NCBI GenBank assembly: GCA_046349975.1
Contig: JAXMBH010000006.1
Coordinates: 1-64,000, forward strand
Reading direction: 5' to 3'
DNA from: JABDGM01 sp046349975
Lineage (GTDB): Bacteria; Planctomycetota; Planctomycetia; Pirellulales; Lacipirellulaceae
DNA: 64,000 bases
In this document: positions 29,305 through 38,700 of the stretch, piece by piece
Numbering within the stretch: the first letter of the stretch is position 1
How the letters are laid out: every line of letters begins with the position of its first letter
The notes under the pieces: generated by a model
The model's input: only the letters and a program-made list of their open reading frames with translations
Told to the model about the DNA's origin: nothing
Databases searched by the model: none
Translations under genes and position numbers: made by a program

Positions 29305-30159
29305 TTATAGCCGGCAGTTCGTAATCGTCGTCTCGAGAATTGCCGTGGCGCCGAGGGCGTCGAGGCGTTCCATGATTTCAATGACTTCGCCGCGTTTGAC
29401 CATCGCGCGTACGGCATACCAGCCGGGTTCTTCGAGCTTGTTGACCGTCGGCGACTCGAAGCCGGGCGTAATCTCTTCGGCGGCGGCGAGTTTGTCTTCC
29501 GGCACGTTGTATTCGAGCAGCGAATAGCTGCGGGCGATGACGACGCCTTCGAGCCGGCGAACGACGCGGTCGGCAAGTTCGGCATGTTGCGTGGTGTTGT
29601 TCTGAATGAGCACGGCCTCGTAGCGGCCGAGTTCGTCGAACACGACTAGCTTGTTGGCGGCGAGCGTGCTGCCCGTTTCGACCAGGTCGACGATTGCGTC
29701 GGCGATGCCGAGCGTGATCATTACTTCGACCGAGCCAGTCAGCTGCACGATGTGAGCCTTCACGCCATGTCGAGCGAGGTACATTTCGGTGACGTGCGGG
29801 AAACTCGTGGCGATGCGGCGATTCGCGAGGTCGCGAGGCTGCTTGATGTCACTTCCTTCAGGCACGCACATGGCAAGCCGCCAGCTGCCCATGCCGAGCG
29901 AGAGGCGTGTTTGCAGGTCGACACCGGTTTCGTCGACGAGGTCGCCGCCCGTGATGCCCATGTCGATTGCGCCTTCGGCGCAGAGCACGGGGATGTCGTC
30001 TGTCCGCAGGAAAGTGATCTCGATCGGCATATCGCGCACGCGGGCGAACAGGCTGCGTTCCTGCCGGCGGAACTTGAGGCCGCCCTCGTTCAAGAGAAGC
30101 GAAGCCATTTCGGCCAGGCGGCCTTTGCTGGGAATGCCGATGCGGAGGTTGGTGTTCAT
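29305..30159 (-). CDS. hisG: ATP phosphoribosyltransferase
   Basis: First enzyme of histidine synthesis, joining ATP and PRPP; it is feedback-inhibited by histidine. The 284-residue long form includes the catalytic domain (LRIGIPSKGRLAEMA, then DIPVLCAEGAIDMGITGGDL) and the C-terminal regulatory domain (about 215-284, VEATAARTVNKLEEPGWYAVRAMV-like). The long form needs no separate HisZ subunit. The gene follows hisE on the same strand with a palindrome filling the whole gap. The remaining his genes are not in this window. Confidence 0.95.
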   Translation of the reverse strand: MNTNLRIGIPSKGRLAEMASLLLNEGGLKFRRQERSLFARVRDMPIEITFLRTDDIPVLCAEGAIDMGITGGDLVDETGVDLQTRLSLGMGSWRLAMCVPEGSDIKQPRDLANRRIATSFPHVTEMYLARHGVKAHIVQLTGSVEVMITLGIADAIVDLVETGSTLAANKLVVFDELGRYEAVLIQNNTTQHAELADRVVRRLEGVVIARSYSLLEYNVPEDKLAAAEEITPGFESPTVNKLEEPGWYAVRAMVKRGEVIEIMERLDALGATAILETTITNCRL

Positions 30160-30258
30160 GGCTGTCGGCTTTAGGCTGTCGGCTTTCGGCCACGCAGCGG
30201 CACCGATGCTCCTATTCTCTTTCTGGCCGACGGCTGATCGCCGAAAGCCGATAGCCCT
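30160..30258. repeat. Unit-arm palindrome between hisE and hisG (GGCTGTCGG family)
   Basis: The left arm 30160-30191 is made of ggctgtcggctttaggctgt-type units; the right arm 30223-30257 pairs with it (ccgacggctgatcgccgaaa and following). It starts one base after the hisG start and overlaps the hisE stop codon, so it fills the operon gap exactly. The same unit occurs at 4590-4664. Confidence 0.8.
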
Positions 30259-30592
30259 ATTGTTTTCGGCTCGCTTTTTCTGCTAATCCAGAGACGCCAA
30301 AACGGCGGGCGAGTTCGGCCTCGACTTCGGCGAGCGAACAGCCACGGTGCCGCATCAGCACGAGCAGGTGATAGACTAAATCCCCCACTTCGCGGATGAA
30401 ATGCTCGCGGCCGGCGTCGCCAGGCTCGGCGGCTGCTTCGACCACCTCGGCAGCCTCTTCGGTCACCTTGGCGCCGATCTTTGGCACGCCGCCGTTGAGA
30501 AGTCGCGTGGTGTAGGACTTCTCGCTGGGATTCTCTGCCCGCCGAGCGATGGTGTTTTCGAGTTCATCGAGTGGGCGGGCGGCGTCGGACAC
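30257..30592 (-). CDS. hisE: Phosphoribosyl-ATP diphosphatase
   Basis: Second step of histidine synthesis: hydrolyses phosphoribosyl-ATP to phosphoribosyl-AMP and pyrophosphate. The 111-residue product is a single MazG-like domain: LENTIARRAENP, SYTTRLLNGGVPKIGAKVTEEAAEVVEAA with the metal-binding EExxE motif, and FIREVGDLVYHLLVLM. The start is GTG at 30592; the much longer open frame upstream is an antisense shadow of miaA and is not used. It is first of hisE-hisG and is split from hisI, which is normally fused in enterics. Confidence 0.92.
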   Translation of the reverse strand: MSDAARPLDELENTIARRAENPSEKSYTTRLLNGGVPKIGAKVTEEAAEVVEAAAEPGDAGREHFIREVGDLVYHLLVLMRHRGCSLAEVEAELARRFGVSGLAEKASRKQ

Positions 30593-30682
30593 GTGTTGTT
30601 TGACTTCCCAGCGGGCAGGTTTGGCGCAACAATATACGAATATTCCAGTGTAATTTTGAGGCCCGGCACCCGCAAGCGAGCA

Positions 30683-30736
30683 ATGTAGGCCTCTCGCTCT
30701 GCGAAAGGACCGCATCTCGCGGAGCGAGATGCCTAC
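30683..30736. repeat. Inverted repeat, GTAGGCATCTCGC family
   Basis: aatgtaggcctctcgctctg (30683 onward) pairs with gcggagcgagatgcctacat (ending 30736) with a small loop. It lies in the divergent hisE-miaA gap, next to both promoters. Confidence 0.65.
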
Positions 30737-30745
30737 ATTTGCGAA

Positions 30746-31720
30746 ATGACCGCGACTTTTCACGATTGCTGGTTTCTGACGGGGGCGACGGCGGTCGGGA
30801 AGACGAGCATCGGCATCGCGCTGGCCCAGCAGCTGGGAGCCGAGATTATTTCGCTCGATTCGATGGCGATTTACCGCGGCATGGATATTGGCACGGCCAA
30901 GCCGCCGGCGGAGTTGCGGGAGCTGGTCCCGCATCACCTGATCGACATTGTGGACCCGGCCGACGAGTACAGCGTAGCGCAGTATGTCGACGATGCGGCG
31001 TGCGTGGTGAGCGAGATTCGGGCTCGCGGCAACGAGCCGCTGTTCGTGGGGGGCACGCCGCTGTATCTCAAGAGCTTGCTGCGCGGCATGTTCGATGGCC
31101 CGCCGGCGGATTGGAAATTGCGCGAGGAGATTGAGCACGAGTTGGAAGCGGTCGGCCAGCAGGCGTTGTATGACCGGCTCTCCCAAATCGATCCAGTGGC
31201 GGCGTCGAACATTCACCCACACGACACGCGGCGATTGATCCGGGCGCTCGAAGTATTTCGCGCGACAGGCGAGCCGATCAGCCATCAGCAGTTGCAGTTT
31301 GAAGACGGGCGGGCGGCGGAGGAGTGTCGCGTGTTTGTGTTGCGGCGGCGGCGCGAGGAGCTGCATGCGCGGATTGAGCAGCGCGTGCAGACGATGGTGG
31401 ATGCGGGATTGGTGAATGAGGTCCGAGGGCTCGTGGGCACGAGCGGCTCGCCGGTGCCTACTGCAGGCGAGCCGCCCGCAGCTACGGCGCTGGGGCGGAC
31501 CGCGCGGCAGGCGGTAGGGTATCGGGAGGCCCTCGCGTTTCTGGCAGGCGAGTATGATGAGCGCGAGATGGTCGCGCGGATCACTTATCGCACACGGCGG
31601 TTTGCGAAGCGGCAGGGGACTTGGTTTCGCAGTTTGAGCGAGTGCCGGTTTGTGGATTTGGAGGGTGAGGCGGAACCCGAGGAAGTGGCGAGGTCTATTA
31701 TCGAGAGTGGGCAAGCGTAG
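30746..31720 (+). CDS. miaA: tRNA dimethylallyltransferase
   Basis: Adds a dimethylallyl group to A37 of tRNAs reading UNN codons. The 324 residues show the P-loop LTGATAVGKTSIGIALA near the N-terminus, the substrate block IISLDSMAIYRGMDIGTAKP, HHLIDIVDP, and FVGGTPLYLKSLLRG. The C-terminal part has TARQAVGYREAL and the tRNA-binding RFAKRQGTWFR motif. The short insert between about residues 230 and 250 (GSPVPTAGEPPA-like) is Pro/Gly-rich and unusual for the family. The ATG at 30746 follows a repeat immediately; no clear SD is seen. Confidence 0.95.
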   Translation: MTATFHDCWFLTGATAVGKTSIGIALAQQLGAEIISLDSMAIYRGMDIGTAKPPAELRELVPHHLIDIVDPADEYSVAQYVDDAACVVSEIRARGNEPLFVGGTPLYLKSLLRGMFDGPPADWKLREEIEHELEAVGQQALYDRLSQIDPVAASNIHPHDTRRLIRALEVFRATGEPISHQQLQFEDGRAAEECRVFVLRRRREELHARIEQRVQTMVDAGLVNEVRGLVGTSGSPVPTAGEPPAATALGRTARQAVGYREALAFLAGEYDEREMVARITYRTRRFAKRQGTWFRSLSECRFVDLEGEAEPEEVARSIIESGQA

Positions 31721-31779
31721 CTGGTGGCCGCGCGGTTCGCGATTTTGACTCCGGAGTGCGTGGCACTGCGGCTAATAAT

Positions 31780-32262
31780 CTATTCGTCGCCCGTACGCCG
31801 CCAGTGGCCGCTGCGGCCGCCTGATTTTTCTTCGAGTTGGATGGGGCCGATTATCATGCCGCGGTCGATGCTTTTGCACATGTCGTAAACGGTGAGCGCG
31901 GCGACAGAGACCGCCGTGAGGGCCTCCATCTCGACACCCGTTTTCGCTTCGACTTGTACGGTGGCGGCGATCTTTAACGTTTGTTCTCCGGCAAACTCGA
32001 AATCGAGCGTGACGGATTCGATCGCTAACGGGTGGCAGAGCGGGATGAGCTCGCTCGTGCGCTTGGAGGCCATAATTCCGGCGAGCCGAGCGACTTCCAG
32101 CACGTCGCCCTTGGCAGCTCGTTTGTCGCGAATGAGTGTTAAGGTGGGCGTGCTCATTTGCACGGCCGCTCTCGCGGTGGCGGACCGCCGTGTGACGGCT
32201 TTCGTGCCGACGTCGACCATCCGACTTGCACCCTGTTCGTCGAAGTGAGTTAGTTCGCTCAT
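31780..32262 (-). CDS. moaC: Cyclic pyranopterin monophosphate synthase
   Basis: Molybdenum-cofactor synthesis: works with MoaA to rearrange GTP into cyclic pyranopterin monophosphate. The 160-residue product has THFDEQGASRMVDVGTK at the start, the AGIMASKRTSELIPLCHPL core and the MEALTAVSVAALTVYDMCK helix with the active-site Asp and Lys. It lies six bases after the end of the membrane-protein gene at 32269-33033, so the two are probably co-transcribed. No other mo genes are nearby. Confidence 0.95.
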   Translation of the reverse strand: MSELTHFDEQGASRMVDVGTKAVTRRSATARAAVQMSTPTLTLIRDKRAAKGDVLEVARLAGIMASKRTSELIPLCHPLAIESVTLDFEFAGEQTLKIAATVQVEAKTGVEMEALTAVSVAALTVYDMCKSIDRGMIIGPIQLEEKSGGRSGHWRRTGDE

Positions 32263-32268
32263 ATTAGT

Positions 32269-33033
32269 TCACTGTGTGTTGCTCGTGTCGTCGGTCGCTG
32301 GCAATGTCTGATCGTCGTGATTAGTCGTACGTTCAAATCTGTGCCGAAGCTTTTCGGCGACGAGGAACACGCCGCCAACGACCGTGCCGATGAGATAGCC
32401 CAGGATCGCTCCGCCGACGATGCCGTTGATGAAGAACGCGAGGACGAACGAATTTGCGAATATGCCGCGGAATGAGAACCAGAGGACTATAGATATCAAG
32501 GTATATGCGGCGGCGCCGGTGAGAATCGACACGCCGCGGGGATTCGCGATCGGCAAGAAAAGGGCTTGGGTCGTGGCAATGATGGCGACCAGCAGGCTAA
32601 GAACGACCTTCACGACCGGCGGTGCTCCGAGCGCCGTGAGCGCGCCGAGCAGCAGCGAGTAGGCGGCGGTGACGACAAAGATCGTGGCGAGGTCGAACCG
32701 TCGCGGCGCCGAGTACAGTTCCGATATGTTCGACCGATCGAACAGCACTTTGTTGATCTTCGGCCACAGCGGGTCAATGGCTGTCTGTGGCAGCGCGTAG
32801 AAGTTGTTGTACGGGTCATCGTGGCGCTGCTCTAGCTGCAGCGTTAAGAATGCCGACCGGTGGCTGTAGGGCAGGCTTTTCCACAGCCGCGTCACGAGCC
32901 GCAGGCGATCGTCTGGCTCCAGCGGCAGGGCCAGGCGGTGCAGCTGGTCGACCGTCGGCTGTGGCGGCGGGAGGGGCTCAGCCACAGGCTCTAACGGGAC
33001 GTCGTCGATTGGCATGGCATCGGCTTCGGACAT
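32269..33033 (-). CDS. Membrane protein of unknown function (paralogue A)
   Basis: 254 residues from the ATG at 33033 (the frame opens 19 codons earlier). A soluble N-terminal part of about 110 residues contains a DQLHRLALPLEPDDRLRLVTRLW helix region and is followed by the motif SAPRRFDLATIFV and four to five hydrophobic helices (about 130-225, including IVGGAILGYLIGTVVGGVFLVAEKL-like ends). The motif RRFDLATIFV and the GGA(V/I)LGYL segment recur in the gene at 33256-33891, so they are paralogues. I do not recognise the family. It lies six bases upstream of moaC. Confidence 0.75.
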   Translation of the reverse strand: MSEADAMPIDDVPLEPVAEPLPPPQPTVDQLHRLALPLEPDDRLRLVTRLWKSLPYSHRSAFLTLQLEQRHDDPYNNFYALPQTAIDPLWPKINKVLFDRSNISELYSAPRRFDLATIFVVTAAYSLLLGALTALGAPPVVKVVLSLLVAIIATTQALFLPIANPRGVSILTGAAAYTLISIVLWFSFRGIFANSFVLAFFINGIVGGAILGYLIGTVVGGVFLVAEKLRHRFERTTNHDDQTLPATDDTSNTQ

Positions 33034-33162
33034 AGAGCCGAGTTTAGCCGAAGCGGCGGCGGGAAGCGAGAAACGGGCGGCGGCAAGCACCTTGTGGTCG
33101 ACGCATATGTCCGCGAGCTGTCGACTAGTGGTATGTCACAGTTAGGAGTTTGGGTGCCGACA

Positions 33163-33229
33163 ATTAGCCGGCGGGGGCTAGCCCGCGGTTCTTACCGCCG
33201 TAACCGCGGGCTAGCGCCCGGCGGCTAAT
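33163..33229. repeat. Palindrome, CCGCGGGCTAGCGCCCGGCGG family
   Basis: Two 28-base arms, 33163-33190 and 33202-33229, are reverse complements with only a few mismatches and an 11-base loop. Single arms lie at 8582-8609 and 50149-50176, so this is a mobile or copied element in this genome. Confidence 0.85.
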
Positions 33230-33255
33230 CCGAAAATCCAAGATACGACAGAGCA

Positions 33256-33891
33256 CTAGTCCGCTAATTCACGAGAGCGCTGTGCCGCGGGCCGCCGTCG
33301 ACTAAAGAGGTTTCGCAACTTGTCGGCGATTAGGAATACGCCTCCGATCAAAACGCCGGAGAGATAGCCGAGAACTGCACCGCCGACGATGCTGACGCTG
33401 ATCCAGATCACAAACTCCGACGCTGAATAAAACCGCCGACCGTCGAATAGCCACAGGACGAGGGCACCAATTGCGTAGGCCAGGGCGCCGCCCACCATTG
33501 AGGCAGCACGTGGTTGCATGCCGCGAAAGAAAAATGCCTGGCCCGCGCCGACGACAAAAATAAAGCCAGCGATAATAGCGCTCGCCGCGGGCGGGAAGTC
33601 GAACGCCTTCATCGCGCCGAAGAGCATGGAAAAGACGAGCATGATGACGAAGATTGTCGCCAGATCGAAGCGGCGTGGAACGGAATAGACTTGTGCCGGA
33701 GTGTGATCGCGGCCGTAGAGCAGGCGTCGCAGGGCCATCAACTGCGTGGCGGACAGGCCTTCGGGCTTTGACACTTCGAGCGAATCCAAGAGCGCCGTAA
33801 CGACCCGTAGTTGCTCGCCGGGCTCGAGCTGCTCAGTCTCGCGGATGAGTTCGTCCACGTTGGTTGGCGCTGCGGGCGGCGAATGCGGCAT
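33256..33891 (-). CDS. Membrane protein of unknown function (paralogue B)
   Basis: 211 residues from the ATG at 33891. As in the neighbour at 32269-33033 there is a soluble helix region (VDELIRETEQLEPGEQLRVV), then SVPRRFDLATIFVIML and four hydrophobic segments ending with GAVLGYLSGVLIGGVFLIADKLRNLF. The shared order of motifs shows a tandem duplication, separated by a palindrome. No catalytic residues are evident; a small membrane scaffold or sensor is possible. Function is unknown. Confidence 0.72.
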   Translation of the reverse strand: MPHSPPAAPTNVDELIRETEQLEPGEQLRVVTALLDSLEVSKPEGLSATQLMALRRLLYGRDHTPAQVYSVPRRFDLATIFVIMLVFSMLFGAMKAFDFPPAASAIIAGFIFVVGAGQAFFFRGMQPRAASMVGGALAYAIGALVLWLFDGRRFYSASEFVIWISVSIVGGAVLGYLSGVLIGGVFLIADKLRNLFSRRRPAAQRSRELAD

Positions 33892-33999
33892 GGCGAAGTG
33901 TCTCAGGAGTCCACCATCGACCTGACCTTCGACCGGTCGATCGTACGGCATTCTAGCCTGGGCTCGAGAGGGCAGCGAGCACGCGCCCGAACAAAGAAT

Positions 34000-34032
34000 A
34001 AGACCCGGCCGTTGTGGAGGCGGCCGGGTCTT
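34000..34032 (-). terminator. Intrinsic terminator downstream of the HTH-receiver gene
   Basis: A perfect 12-bp stem (aagacccggccg / cggccgggtctt) with a nine-base loop is followed, on the minus strand, by a T-rich tract (attctttgttc). It follows the HTH-receiver gene and the palindrome at 34112-34210. Confidence 0.7.
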
Positions 34033-34111
34033 CGTGGACGGGTTGTGGCGACGGAGAGACGGGAGTCCTCCGCCGCCGCTCGGTCGACTCGTTCGACCGA
34101 TCCCTATGTGA

Positions 34112-34210
34112 TCAGCTGTCAGCCATTAGCTATTAGCTGTTAGCCAGAGTTTGGGGGCCGCAGACGGCCCGGCTCGATTGTCTGGCTAGGAGCTAATAGC
34201 TAACAGCTAA
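34112..34210. repeat. Unit-arm palindrome, TTAGCTATTAGC family (copy downstream)
   Basis: The left arm (34112-34147) is tandem agctgtcagccattagctat-type units, the right arm (about 34181-34210) is gctaatagctaacagctaa, with a GC-rich centre. It lies at the 3' end of the HTH-receiver gene. Confidence 0.8.
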
Positions 34211-34221
34211 CCGCTTGGTTG

Positions 34222-34794
34222 TTATACCAACTCTTTCTTCGCGCCGATCAACGTGCGGAGGCGTTCAGCCAACAGGGCGGCATCGAATGGCTTCTTGAAC
34301 GTTTCGTTGATGCTGGAGCGATCGAAGTTTCCGGTTGAACCATCGTCTGGCAGCAGGGCGATCAAGATCGTTTCGCCAAACTCGCTGTTGCGGCGCAGGT
34401 TCTGGCAGATCTGCAGCGCTTCGAGCTGGCCGATCGAGAAGTCGACGATAATACAGTCTGGGTGGAAACTTTCGGCCTGAATACCTGCTTCGAAGCCACT
34501 CGCGGCGGTCGAGGTGCGGAAAGACCGTTCGACGGGCAGCTCGCGTTTGAGGTTCTCGATCAAGACCTGGTCTTGGGCGACGATGAGCACTTTGGCCATC
34601 GCTTCGTCTTCCAGGTCTCCCAAAGGCATGCCATGCTCTTTGAGGAACTTGATCAAATACTCACGCGGGATGCGTCGGTCTTGGGAGCCCGGAATCCGGT
34701 ATCCCTTGAGGCGGCCTGAATCGAACCACTTACTGACCGTGCGCGGGGCCACTTTGCAGATCTTCGCGACCTGACCAGTAGTAAAGACCTTCAT
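34222..34794 (-). CDS. HTH (MerR/excisionase-like) plus degenerate receiver regulator
   Basis: 190-residue two-part regulator. Residues 1-55 are a small winged-helix DNA-binding domain (MKVFTTGQVAKICKVAPRTVSKWFDSGRLKGYRIP, then DRRIPREYL), as in excisionases and MerR-like proteins. Residues about 65-185 look like a receiver: CIIVDFSIG holds the phospho-acceptor-type Asp and FKKPFD the conserved Lys, but the usual acidic pair near the start is reduced to VAQDQV. It may work without phosphorylation or through ligand binding. The start is chosen by GGAGAG just upstream. Palindromes of one family flank the gene on both sides. Confidence 0.82.
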   Translation of the reverse strand: MKVFTTGQVAKICKVAPRTVSKWFDSGRLKGYRIPGSQDRRIPREYLIKFLKEHGMPLGDLEDEAMAKVLIVAQDQVLIENLKRELPVERSFRTSTAASGFEAGIQAESFHPDCIIVDFSIGQLEALQICQNLRRNSEFGETILIALLPDDGSTGNFDRSSINETFKKPFDAALLAERLRTLIGAKKELV

Positions 34795-34954
34795 CGGGCT
34801 CTCCAATTTGTCTTGCTAAGTGTCCGCTGGGTTTTTCCGGTCGCGGGCGAACATCCGCTGCGACCGGTCTGTTTATGCCCCGCATTTGCGCTGGCGGTAC
34901 CGCGGTTCCCTTCCGCTTACATGCCGCTGACAAACGCCTGGGTAGGGGCTGTCT

Positions 34955-35051
34955 AAGTCGTTAGCTATTAGCCGTTAGCTGTTAGTCAGAGTGCGAGCCG
35001 GGCCGTCCCCGGTGTTCTGGCTAATAGCTAACAGCTAAGCGCTAACGACTT
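34955..35051. repeat. Unit-arm palindrome, TTAGCTATTAGC family (copy upstream)
   Basis: The left arm (34955-34989) and right arm (about 35015-35051) are runs of tcgttagctattagccgtta-type units with a GC-rich loop. Upstream of the HTH-receiver gene, it mirrors the copy at 34112-34210. Confidence 0.8.
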
Positions 35052-35705
35052 CGTTTTGGGTCGGGTCAGGTCCTTCTGATCCGCTCCGAGTCGTACTGTT
35101 GGCATCGGCTAGCAGTGCAGGCGGAGATCGGTCAAAACCGTTTGATTTTCCCGATGCGGACTAAGCGGCCCGAATCGATCGCTATAAACGGTGTAACCGA
35201 ACCCGCCGGCGCTGTGCCGCGCACTATGCGCGACGCGCCGGCCAAGGACACGCAGGAAGACGCTTTGCCACTCAACGAAACTGCAAGTGCAGTCGCACTG
35301 AGCGCAATGTCACAAAGGCAGGACAATGTTGGCAGGCTCCCCCCTGCGAACCGTTCTGAATCGCGTTGGACACTTTCGTGCGGCGCGGCCCAGGACAGTC
35401 CATCCGATAGATAGTTTCGATAAGACCGGCCGACTAACTTTAGAAAGTTTCAATAGTCGTGCCGTGCGCGCGGATTGCAACGTCTGGATGCGCTATAACG
35501 ATAGAACCGGAAGTCGATCGTTTCGTCGTACCGAGGTCGCCCGTGGCCTGCGTTCTCTTGTCCGTTGGTAAATTGTACGGATGAAGGCGTGTGGGAGTGC
35601 GAAAGTGCGATGTGGGTGGCACGTTCTCTATGCGAACGTGATCGATCAGCAACGGTGGATGACGGCAGATTTGGCGTGGCCGCCGACGCTAGGGTCGCAA
35701 CGAAA
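35052..35705. other. Gene-free region upstream of the HTH-receiver gene and after smc
   Basis: No frame gives a believable protein; a 99-codon frame at 35115-35414 has no recognisable features. The minus-strand promoter of the HTH-receiver gene must lie upstream of 34794, before this segment. No further repeat is seen. Confidence 0.4.
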
Positions 35706-38700
35706 CTAGGCAGCACGGCGTTCGGGTTCGGCGCTGTCGGTGCTGGCGCGGGCAGCGTTTTGTTGCATTTCGTTGGCATGGAACATCGCGCTCGGCAGGA
35801 TATGGCCGTCTTCGGAGACGTCTTCAAACCGCACCGAGACGCGTTTCGATACGCCCGATTCTTCCATGGTGACGCCGTAGAGTGTGTCGGCGCCGGACAT
35901 CGTCTTCTTCGAATGGGTGATCACGATAAACTGGGTAAACGACAGAAACTCGCGGAGCACGGCGGTGAACCGGCCGATGTTGGCCTCGTCGAGGGCGGCG
36001 TCGACTTCGTCGAGAATGCAGAAAGGGCTCGGCTTGCTGCGGAATACTGCTAGCAAGAGCGCGACGCAGGTGAGGGTCTTTTCGCCGCCTGATAGCAGCG
36101 AGATGCTACAGGCTTCCTTGCCGGGTGGTCGGGCGACGATCTCGATGCCGCATTCGAGCACATCTTCGTTTTCGTCGACGATGATATTCGCCTCGCCACC
36201 GCCAAAGAGCCGGCGGAAAAGTTCCTGAAAGTGGCCGCGGACGGTATCGACGGTCGTCAAGAACAGCTGGCGGCTGTCGGTGTTGATGCGTTGCGTGATG
36301 CGTTCGAGGGCCGCTTTGGCGTCGACCAGGTCGCGGTATTGGCCTGACAGCGTGGCAAAACGGGTTTCGAGCTGCTCGAGCTCGTCGAGCGCTTCGAGGT
36401 TGATGGCCCCGATGTTGTTGATCTGATTGCGGAGTTCTGCGATCTCGCGTTCAACGCGGTCGCGATCGAGCTTCTTTGTCGGCGGTGCTGGCACCGAAGC
36501 CTGAGCGGATCCGTCTTTGGTATTTTCTGAATCAGCAGCTGGCGCAACAGCTTGGCTTCCCCCAGCTCCCAGTCCTGAGCCCCCGACCTCGGCGGCAGCT
36601 TCCTCGAGATTGATCCCGTAGTCATCCTGCATCCGCTCACACAGCGTCTGCCGCTCATGGCGGAGTCGGCTCACGGTGACTTCGAGCTTGTGCATCTGAG
36701 CCTGCAGATTGGAAATCTGCTGCCGCTCGGTGCGCACTCGGTCGAGCACGACTTGGCGTTGGCGGCGAATCGCGTCGGCCGCAGCGGAGTGCTGGGCAAG
36801 TGCGGCTGCGAGTTGGTCCTTGGCGGCGAGTAAGCCGGCGACTATTTCGACGTCGGCGGCCATGGCAGTTTCGAGTTCGACCACCTGCGCCTCGCGTGCG
36901 GTCAGCCGTTCTTGCGACTCGGCGAGCATCTGCTCGCGTTCTTGCTGCCCGCGCTGGAGTTGCTCAACCTGTTGGCGAAGCATTTCGAGCCGTTGCTCGC
37001 TTTTGGCGACGGCGATTTTCTTGTCGGTGGTCGCCGCCAGTTGCTCGGCATGCTGCTGATTCAAGAGCAGCAGCTGTTGCTCGCCGGCGGCGATGGCGAT
37101 TTCCAATTGAGCGGCCATCGCATGGGCGGCAGTTTGCTCGGCGGCGGCATTCTCAATTGCTGTTTGCCGTTCGGCGATGTGAGTCGCGACGGTTTGCAGT
37201 TCATCTTCGAAGCGCTGCTGTTGTTCCATTACCCGGTCGAGTTGAGCAGCGGCCGCGGCAGTGCGCCGGTGACACTGGGCTAACATCCCAGCAGCGCTGG
37301 TATAGGCTGCAACTGACGAGGCGACGAGTTCCTCCTGCCGCGCGCGTTCCTGGTCCAGTTGTGCATGTGTCGTTGCGTGACCTGTGAGTTGCTCTTCGAG
37401 TCCGCGGGCCTGTTCGTGGCAGGCGCGAAGTTCGCTGCGGCGGGAAAGCACTCCGGTGGCGGCTTGGCGGGGGCCGACGATGACGGTGCCATCAGCCGTG
37501 ATGAGTTCGCCATCGGTCGTCACGAACTCGAGGCCTCGGCCGATCGATTGGGCTAGTCGGAGCGCTGTCGACAGCCGATCGACGAGCCAAGTGCGGCCGA
37601 GCAGCCGCCGCGCGAGAATGTGATAATCAGCTTCCGACTCAACGAAACTGTCGGCTCGTCCCATCACGCCGGGCTCGGCCGAGAGATCCACATGATCGAG
37701 CGCGGTCATCGGCAGGCGACCTTCGAGGCCGAAAAAGCCGACGCGGCCGACGACTTTGAGCGGCTGGCCATGCAGCCATTCGAGCAGCGGGCGAGTGGAC
37801 GCGACCACGATGAATTGGGCCCGTTCACCGAGTGCCACTTCGACCAGCGGCGCCGAATCGACGTCGACATGGAACAAATCGGCGACCACGCCGCGGACAT
37901 CGCCCAAGCGGTGCGTGGCATCTTCCTGGGCTGCTCGCAGAATTTCCTGGACGCCGCCATCGAGGCCTTCCAGACGGCTTTCCAGTTCCGATAGGACGGC
38001 GATTCGCTCACGGACCCGCGTGAGCTGAGCATCGAGTCGGCGATGTTGCACGTCGGCTCGGCTGAGGTCGCGGCGGACTTCCGCCAAGCGTCGTTCCGCG
38101 GCGGTGAGTGCGAGCCGATGCTGCTCGGCAATCGCGGCCTGTTCGGCTTCGGCCTGCTGTGCGGCTGCCAACTCGGCGCTGCGTCCTGCACGTTGTTGCG
38201 CCATGCCAACCAGTTGCTGGCTGAACTGTGTTTGCTTCTTACGCGCAGCAGTCAGGTCTTGTTCCAGTTCATGAAGATGTTCGCCAAGTCGCGCAGCGTT
38301 GCGGATACTCTCAGCGTGCTGCGCCCGACGACACTCGTGCTCGCCGCGGAGCGCCTGCAACTCGTGGCCGACGCTTTCGGCGAGCGCAGAGAGCTCGCTG
38401 CATTCAAGCACGATCGCGGCCAGTCCCAACTCGGCGGCTTCGCGCTGGGCGGTTGTGCTGCGGAATTCGTCATCAGAATCTTCGGTAATGGCCGAACGCA
38501 TCGCCGTTAACTGGTCGCGTAGGCGAACGATTTCGTCCTGCAGATCGGCGCGGCGAGCGGTTTGGCTATCGATCTTGGCCTGTGTGCCGGCGATTTGCTC
38601 GCGAACCTTGGCGAGTTGTTCCTCGGTGGCGCGAGATTGTTGGACGCCTGCTTCCAGCTGTAGTTCGAACTGCTGCGCTTCGGCCTCGCCGAGATCCAGG

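Noticed and set aside
30593..31714. N-terminal extension of hisE over miaA
   Set aside because: Antisense shadow of miaA; HisE begins at the GTG at 30592 where family similarity starts.
35115..35414. 99-codon open frame after the palindrome
   Set aside because: No RBS, no recognisable features, composition unlike neighbouring genes.
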